DNA from: Actinomycetota bacterium
GTDB lineage: Bacteria > Actinomycetota > Actinomycetes > Streptosporangiales > Streptosporangiaceae
DNA length: 17,301 bases
NCBI GenBank assembly: GCA_003242605.1
Contig: QGUZ01000088.1
Coordinates: 1 to 17,301 of the forward strand
Reading direction: 5' to 3'
Position 1 is the stretch's first letter. The number at the start of each line of letters is the position of its first letter. A program made the translations under genes and the position numbers. The notes beneath the pieces were generated by a model, which made no database searches, was not told the origin of the DNA, and was given only the letters and a program-made list of their open reading frames with translations. Shown here piece after piece: positions 13,787 to 17,301 of this stretch.

Positions 13787-14398
13787 TCAGCGGCCGGTCC
13801 GCAGGCCGTCGAGCAGGGTCGCCAGCAGCAGGCGGAACCGGTCGGCCGCCTGCGCGGGGTCCACCATCCGGGCCAGCTCCAGGCTCACCGCGCCGTGCAG
13901 CGCCATCCACAGCGCGTCGGCGACCGCGGCCGGATCCCCGTCGCGGAGGACCCCGGCCCGCATGCAGGCGGCCACGGCCCGCACCGCGTAGGCGAGCGTG
14001 GACTTGCTGTAGCTCACCGCCTCGGGGCTTGGCTCGAAGCCGGGGACCGCGTCCTGGAACATGACCCGGTAGTACTCCGGCTCGGCGAGCGCGTACTCCC
14101 GGTACGCCCAGCCGAGCGCCTCCAGATATGCGGCCGGTTCCAGGTCCTCGGGCACCCGGGCGAGGTGCCGCCCCAGCCGGGCGAACCCCTCCAGCCAGAG
14201 CGCCTCGACGAGCCCGTCCTTGCCGCCGAACATCGTGTAGATGACCTTGGTCGAGCACCCCACCTCGGCGGCGATCCGCCGTACCGTGAGCGAGCCCGCC
14301 CCCTCGGCCACGAGCAGCCGCGTGGCGGTGTCGAGGATCGCGGTCCGCACCGCCCCCTGCCCGGCCTGCCGGGCCCGCTCGTACGCGCTCACCACCAT
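13787..14398 (-). CDS. TetR-family transcriptional regulator
   Basis: The 203-residue protein has an N-terminal TetR helix-turn-helix (residues about 18-64: ILDTATRLLVAEGAGSLTVR, then RIAAEVGCSTKVIYTMFGGK) and a helical ligand-binding domain with a TetR C-terminal segment of the WHG type. ATG 14398 is preferred over upstream in-frame starts because the region before it contains a TTGACG/TACAAA promoter and a palindrome covering the predicted transcription start. The ATG lacks a strong Shine-Dalgarno. The gene probably represses itself and the downstream oxygenase. The inducer is unknown; an apocarotenoid or other hydrophobic oxygenase substrate is a reasonable guess. Confidence 0.9.
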   Translation of the reverse strand: MVVSAYERARQAGQGAVRTAILDTATRLLVAEGAGSLTVRRIAAEVGCSTKVIYTMFGGKDGLVEALWLEGFARLGRHLARVPEDLEPAAYLEALGWAYREYALAEPEYYRVMFQDAVPGFEPSPEAVSYSKSTLAYAVRAVAACMRAGVLRDGDPAAVADALWMALHGAVSLELARMVDPAQAADRFRLLLATLLDGLRTGR

Positions 14399-14421
14399 GG
14401 TCGGGTAACACCGTTTCTTCT

Positions 14422-14438
14422 CGGTAACGCTGTTACCG
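14422..14438. promoter_or_regulatory. Candidate TetR operator
   Basis: CGGTAAC (14422-14428) and GTTACCG (14432-14438) form a perfect 7-bp inverted repeat with a 3-base spacer. A further GGTAACA half-site lies at 14404-14410. The palindrome begins 3 bases downstream of the -10 box and covers the predicted start site near 14434, the expected place for an autorepressor. Confidence 0.75.
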
Positions 14439-14440
14439 CG

Positions 14441-14469
14441 TTTGTACGGCAAAGCCGGCCGCCCGTCAA
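14441..14469 (-). promoter_or_regulatory. Promoter of the tetR-oxygenase operon
   Basis: Read on the minus strand, TTGACG (14464-14469) and TACAAA (14441-14446) are separated by exactly 17 bases, a good sigma-70-type match. The predicted start near 14434 leaves a leader of about 36 bases before ATG 14398. Confidence 0.7.
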
Positions 14470-14536
14470 GGCCGCTATTACGCGGCCCGGCGGGCGACCG
14501 GCTCGCGACGATCGGAATCGCGGCCGCGCCGGCCCG

Positions 14537-14553
14537 GCCCGGCTCAGCCGGGC
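14537..14553 (-). terminator. Hairpin spanning the tyrA stop codon
   Basis: GCCCGGC (14537-14543) and GCCGGGC (14547-14553) form a perfect 7-bp stem whose 3-base loop is the tyrA stop codon. It may end the rluB-aroH-tyrA transcript before the tetR promoter. No T-tract is present. Confidence 0.35.
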
Positions 14554-15680
14554 ACGTCCCAGCCCTGGGCGCGCAGCGCCGCGGCGAGCACCCCGGCGGC
14601 CTCGGGCTGGACGGAGAGCTCGGCCATACCCACCGGCAGGCCGGGGGCGTGCTCCAGGCGCACGTCCTCGATGTTGACGCCGACCTCCTCGGCGACCTGG
14701 AAGAGCCGGGCGAGCTCGCCGGGGCGGTCGCCGATGACGACCTGCACGACCGCGTAGGCGCGGGCGGGGCCGCCGTGCTTGCCGGGGATGCGGCCGCGGC
14801 CGGTCACGCCACGCCGCAGCAGGTCGGTGACCTCGGCCATCGCCGACTCCCCCGCGCTCGCGGTACGGCGCAGCGCCGCCGCGGCGGTGGCCAGGTCGGC
14901 GGCGATCGCCTCCAGCACCTCGGCGACCGGCAGCGCGTTGCCGGAGAGGATGCCGGTCCACAGGTCCGGGTCCCCGGCCGCGATGCGGGTGACGTCCCGC
15001 ACCCCCTGCCCGGCGAGGCTGAGCGCGGTCTCCGAGGCGTCCGCCAGCCGGGCGGCGACGGCCGCCGCGGCCACGTGCGGGGCGTGCGAGACGATCGCGA
15101 CCGCCTCGTCGTGCTCGGCCGCGCCGACCCGCACCGGCTCGGCCCCGCACAGCTTGATCAGCGACAGCACGGCCTCCACCGCGTCGGGCGAGGTCTGCTC
15201 GGTGGGGCAGTACGCCCACGGGCGGCCGAGGAACAGGTCGGCGCGGGCGGCGGCCGGGCCGGAGCGCTCGCTGCCCGCGAGCGGGTGGCCGGCGAGGAAG
15301 CTCGACAGGTCGCAGCCGGCCGCCGCGGCGCGCTCCAGCGGCAGCGCCTTCACGCTCGCCACGTCGGTGTAGCAGCGGGCCGCGCCCTCCCGCTGCAGCC
15401 GCAGCAGCTCGTCGGCGACGTACGGCGGGGGCACCGCGATCACCGCGAGGTCGACGGGCGCGACGCCGTCCCGCCCGCCCGGCGGCGGCCACTCCCGGCC
15501 GGCGCCCAGCTCCCGGGCGAGCCGTACCGCGCGGGCGTCGCGGTCGGCGAGGTACACGTCCAGGCCGTGCTCGCGCAGCGCGAGCGCGACCGAGGTGCCG
15601 ATCAGCCCGGTCCCGACGACGAGAACGCTCGAGATGCTCACCGGCGCCCCGTTCCGCAGGTGGTCGCGCAGGGCCGCCAT
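14544..15680 (-). CDS. tyrA: Prephenate dehydrogenase with ACT domain
   Basis: The 378-residue TyrA converts prephenate to 4-hydroxyphenylpyruvate with NAD+, the committed step to tyrosine. The Rossmann motif GTGLIG is at residues 23-28; the catalytic histidine is His132 in FLAGHPLAGSE; the helical dimer domain follows, and a C-terminal ACT domain (about 305-370, VVIGDRPGELARLFQVAEEV) suggests feedback by an amino acid, as in Gram-positive TyrA. The start is ambiguous: ATG 15680 is given; GTG 15641, just before the SSVLVVGTGLIG strand, would give 365 residues and is closer to typical family N-termini. It lies 37 bases after aroH, whose product is its substrate. Confidence 0.95.
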   Translation of the reverse strand: MAALRDHLRNGAPVSISSVLVVGTGLIGTSVALALREHGLDVYLADRDARAVRLARELGAGREWPPPGGRDGVAPVDLAVIAVPPPYVADELLRLQREGAARCYTDVASVKALPLERAAAAGCDLSSFLAGHPLAGSERSGPAAARADLFLGRPWAYCPTEQTSPDAVEAVLSLIKLCGAEPVRVGAAEHDEAVAIVSHAPHVAAAAVAARLADASETALSLAGQGVRDVTRIAAGDPDLWTGILSGNALPVAEVLEAIAADLATAAAALRRTASAGESAMAEVTDLLRRGVTGRGRIPGKHGGPARAYAVVQVVIGDRPGELARLFQVAEEVGVNIEDVRLEHAPGLPVGMAELSVQPEAAGVLAAALRAQGWDVPG

Positions 15681-15717
15681 GACATGCTCACGTCCGCATC
15701 CACCGGTGGCTCACCGC

Positions 15718-16080
15718 TCACTGGGCGATGTCCAGCCGCAGCGCGACCGCGCCCCGCAGGTAGACGTGCTGGATCTGCTGCCGCGGCTTGTCGGTCTCCA
15801 CGTGCGCCATGAGCCGTACCACGCGCGGCAGCGCGCCCGGCACGTCGATCTCGGTGGCGCAGATCAGCGGCACGTCGTGGAAGCCGAGCTTGCGCGCGGC
15901 GAGCGCCGGGAACTCCGCATTGAGGTCCGGGGTGGCCGTGAAGATGACGCTGATCACGTCGTCGGTGGTCAGCTCGTTACGCGCCATCACCTCGGTCACC
16001 AGCTCGGTGACCCCGGCCAGGATCGCCTCGCGCTCGTTGGCCTCGACCTGGATGGCTCCGCGGATCGCCCGCACCCCCAT
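15718..16080 (-). CDS. aroH: Chorismate mutase, AroH class
   Basis: This 120-residue protein is the trimeric AroH-type chorismate mutase known from Bacillus subtilis, which rearranges chorismate to prephenate. Active-site residues are all in place: Arg7 (VRAIRGAI), Phe57, Arg63, Glu77 (CATEIDVPGALPRVVR), Arg89 and Tyr107 (HVYLRGAVAL), within one position of the Bacillus numbering. A GAAGGGAA ribosome binding site precedes ATG 16080. It lies directly upstream of tyrA, so the two tyrosine-branch steps are encoded together. Confidence 0.96.
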   Translation of the reverse strand: MGVRAIRGAIQVEANEREAILAGVTELVTEVMARNELTTDDVISVIFTATPDLNAEFPALAARKLGFHDVPLICATEIDVPGALPRVVRLMAHVETDKPRQQIQHVYLRGAVALRLDIAQ

Positions 16081-16104
16081 GATGTTCCCTTCGTCATGCC
16101 CTCG

Positions 16105-16129
16105 CGGGGCGGCCGGCCCGGCCGCCCCG
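16105..16129 (-). terminator. Hairpin between rluB and aroH
   Basis: CGGGGCGGCC (16105-16114) and GGCCGCCCCG (16120-16129) form a perfect 10-bp stem with a 5-base loop in the 61-bp gap. It lies 12 bases after the rluB stop. There is almost no room for a new aroH promoter after it, so it may be an attenuator or processing site rather than a full stop. Confidence 0.5.
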
Positions 16130-16141
16130 GGAAAACGCGGA

Positions 16142-17301
16142 CTACATTCCGACGGCGGCGTACAGTTCCCCTATTTCGGTCACCGTCAGGGAACGGATCG
16201 TACCCGGCTTGAGCCGCCCCAGCTTCACCGGGCCGAACTCGATGCGGGCGAGGTCGATGACCCGGTGGCCGACCTCCTCCATCATCCGCCGCACGATGTG
16301 CTTGCGGCCCTCGTGCAGCACGATCTCCACGAGCGCGAGGTCGCCGTGCACCTGGATCACCCGGAAGTCGTCGACCTTCGCGATGCCGTCCTCGAGCTCG
16401 ACGCCCTCCTTGAGCCGCCGGGCGACCTTGCGCGGCACCGGGCCGGGCACCTTCGCCCAGTACTTCTTGCGCACCCCGTAGCGGGGGTGGGTGAGCCGGT
16501 GCGCGAGCTCCCCGTCGTTGGTGAGCAGGATCAGCCCCTCGGTCTCGGTGTCGAGGCGGCCCACGTGGAACAGCCGGTACGGCAGGTCGGCGACGTAGTC
16601 GGCGATCGTCGGCCGGCCCTGCGGGTCGGACATCGTGCTGATCACGCCGATCGGCTTGTTGAACGCGTAGTACTTCAGCTCGGTGTTGGTCGGGATGCGC
16701 TTGCCGTCGACGTGGATCACCTGCCGGGCGGGATCCACCCGGGCGCCGAACCGGCGCACCACCTGGCCGTCGACGGTGACCCGGCCCTCGCCGATCAGCT
16801 GCTCGCAGGCGCGGCGGCTCGCCACCCCGGCCTGGGCGAGCACCTTCTGCAGCCGCACGCCGCCGGGCACCTCGGTGGTGTCCCGCTCCTGGGTGCGGGT
16901 CTCGGGGAAGTCATCGTCGTCGTCCGGCAGGTCGAGCTCGACCTCGACGTCGCGGTCCCGCTCGCGGCCGGTGGACCGGCCGTACCGGGCGCGCAGGGTC
17001 GCCGGGCGGGCCGGGCCCGGCGCGCCGCCGCGCCCCCTGGCGCCGCCACCGATCGCGGGCACCGCGTCGCCGCCGGAGCGGTCGCGGCGCGGCGCGCGCT
17101 CCTCCCCCGCGGCCTCGCGGTCGCGGGACCGGCCGAACCGGGCCCGCAGGCCGGTCGCGGGGCGGCCGGCCTCCCGGCGGGTCCTCGACCCCTCCCCGCG
17201 CCTCCGGCCCGCTCGCCCGTCCCCCCGGCCCCCCCCAGGGCCCCCGCCGCGGGGCCGCCGGCGGCCTCCGTGCCGCGCCGGGTCGCCCCCACCGCCGGTG
17301 C
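16142..17301 (-). CDS. rluB: 23S rRNA pseudouridine synthase (RsuA/RluB type), N-terminus beyond window
   Basis: The catalytic part begins with an S4 RNA-binding domain (GGVRLQKVLAQAGVASRRACE), followed by the synthase domain with the catalytic aspartate in FHVGRLDTETEGLILLTNDG and the late GRKHIVRRMMEEVGH motif. By homology it makes pseudouridine in 23S rRNA helix 89. The frame stays open from the stop at 16142 to the right edge. The GTG at 17062 is only an internal candidate: upstream codons continue the same Gly/Arg-rich, low-complexity composition. The segments LRARYGRSTGRERD (about 16955-16996) and LRARFGRSRDRE (about 17114-17149) are imperfect repeats in that tail. The order rluB-aroH-tyrA fits actinobacterial genomes. 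Confidence 0.92.
   Translation of the reverse strand, partial: TGGGGDPARHGGRRRPRGGGPGGGRGDGRAGRRRGEGSRTRREAGRPATGLRARFGRSRDREAAGEERAPRRDRSGGDAVPAIGGGARGRGGAPGPARPATLRARYGRSTGRERDRDVEVELDLPDDDDDFPETRTQERDTTEVPGGVRLQKVLAQAGVASRRACEQLIGEGRVTVDGQVVRRFGARVDPARQVIHVDGKRIPTNTELKYYAFNKPIGVISTMSDPQGRPTIADYVADLPYRLFHVGRLDTETEGLILLTNDGELAHRLTHPRYGVRKKYWAKVPGPVPRKVARRLKEGVELEDGIAKVDDFRVIQVHGDLALVEIVLHEGRKHIVRRMMEEVGHRVIDLARIEFGPVKLGRLKPGTIRSLTVTEIGELYAAVGM

Noticed and set aside
14399..14452. Upstream start for the TetR protein at 14452
   Set aside because: The extra codons fall on the -10 box and the palindromic operator; the normal TetR N-terminus begins at 14398.
15700..15709. CCACCGGTGG palindrome between aroH and tyrA
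   Set aside because: Short GC-rich palindrome with no promoter nearby, within a cotranscribed gap; expected by chance.
1..17301. tRNA, rRNA, riboswitch, insertion sequence or phage elements
   Set aside because: No cloverleaf, rRNA motif, known aptamer core, transposase or terminal inverted repeats were recognised by eye; a covariance-model scan would be needed to exclude small RNAs.

Overview
This is a very GC-rich window with GTG starts, SD-type ribosome binding sites and 4-base GTGA overlaps. Gene content (PucR regulator beside pruBA, PPOX/F420-type flavoprotein, and the rluB-aroH-tyrA-cmk-der block) points to a high-GC actinobacterium. A Streptosporangiales or thermophilic actinomycete relative is my guess, not something the sequence proves. 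Both edges cut genes: a PucR-family regulator on the left (its HTH is missing) and an RluB-type pseudouridine synthase on the right (its N-terminus is missing).

Left part (1-4061): a PucR-type regulator on the minus strand is divergent from pruB (proline dehydrogenase) and pruA (1-pyrroline-5-carboxylate dehydrogenase), which together convert proline to glutamate. The 98-bp divergent spacer holds a perfect 16-bp palindrome, the best candidate for the regulator's operator. A small PPOX-fold flavoprotein gene converges on pruA and has three 10-bp direct repeats upstream.

Middle (4148-10054): a two-gene minus-strand operon encodes an isatin-hydrolase-like metal-dependent cyclase and a ThDP-dependent (decarboxylase/acetolactate-synthase-like) enzyme, coupled by a GTGA overlap and closed by a 15-bp hairpin. 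It is divergent from a complete PTS-type dihydroxyacetone kinase operon, dhaK-dhaL-dhaM. Next come a two-CBS-domain protein and a divergent MarR regulator whose start looks leaderless.

Right part (10144-17301), all minus strand: rluB, aroH (chorismate mutase), tyrA (prephenate dehydrogenase with ACT domain), then a TetR regulator plus carotenoid-cleavage-type oxygenase, then cmk and der. The rluB-aroH-tyrA-cmk-der order is a housekeeping neighbourhood; the tetR-oxygenase pair sits inside it as a separately controlled module with its own promoter and a palindromic operator over the start site. aroH and tyrA act in succession (chorismate to prephenate to 4-hydroxyphenylpyruvate).

The most interesting items are the cyclase/ThDP-enzyme pair (possible catabolic route through a ring-opened 2-oxo acid), the tetR-oxygenase insertion with its operator, and the pru palindrome. 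I saw no tRNA, rRNA, CRISPR array, insertion sequence or phage gene. No gene-free stretch exceeds 300 bp; the longest is about 216 bp (9353-9568).
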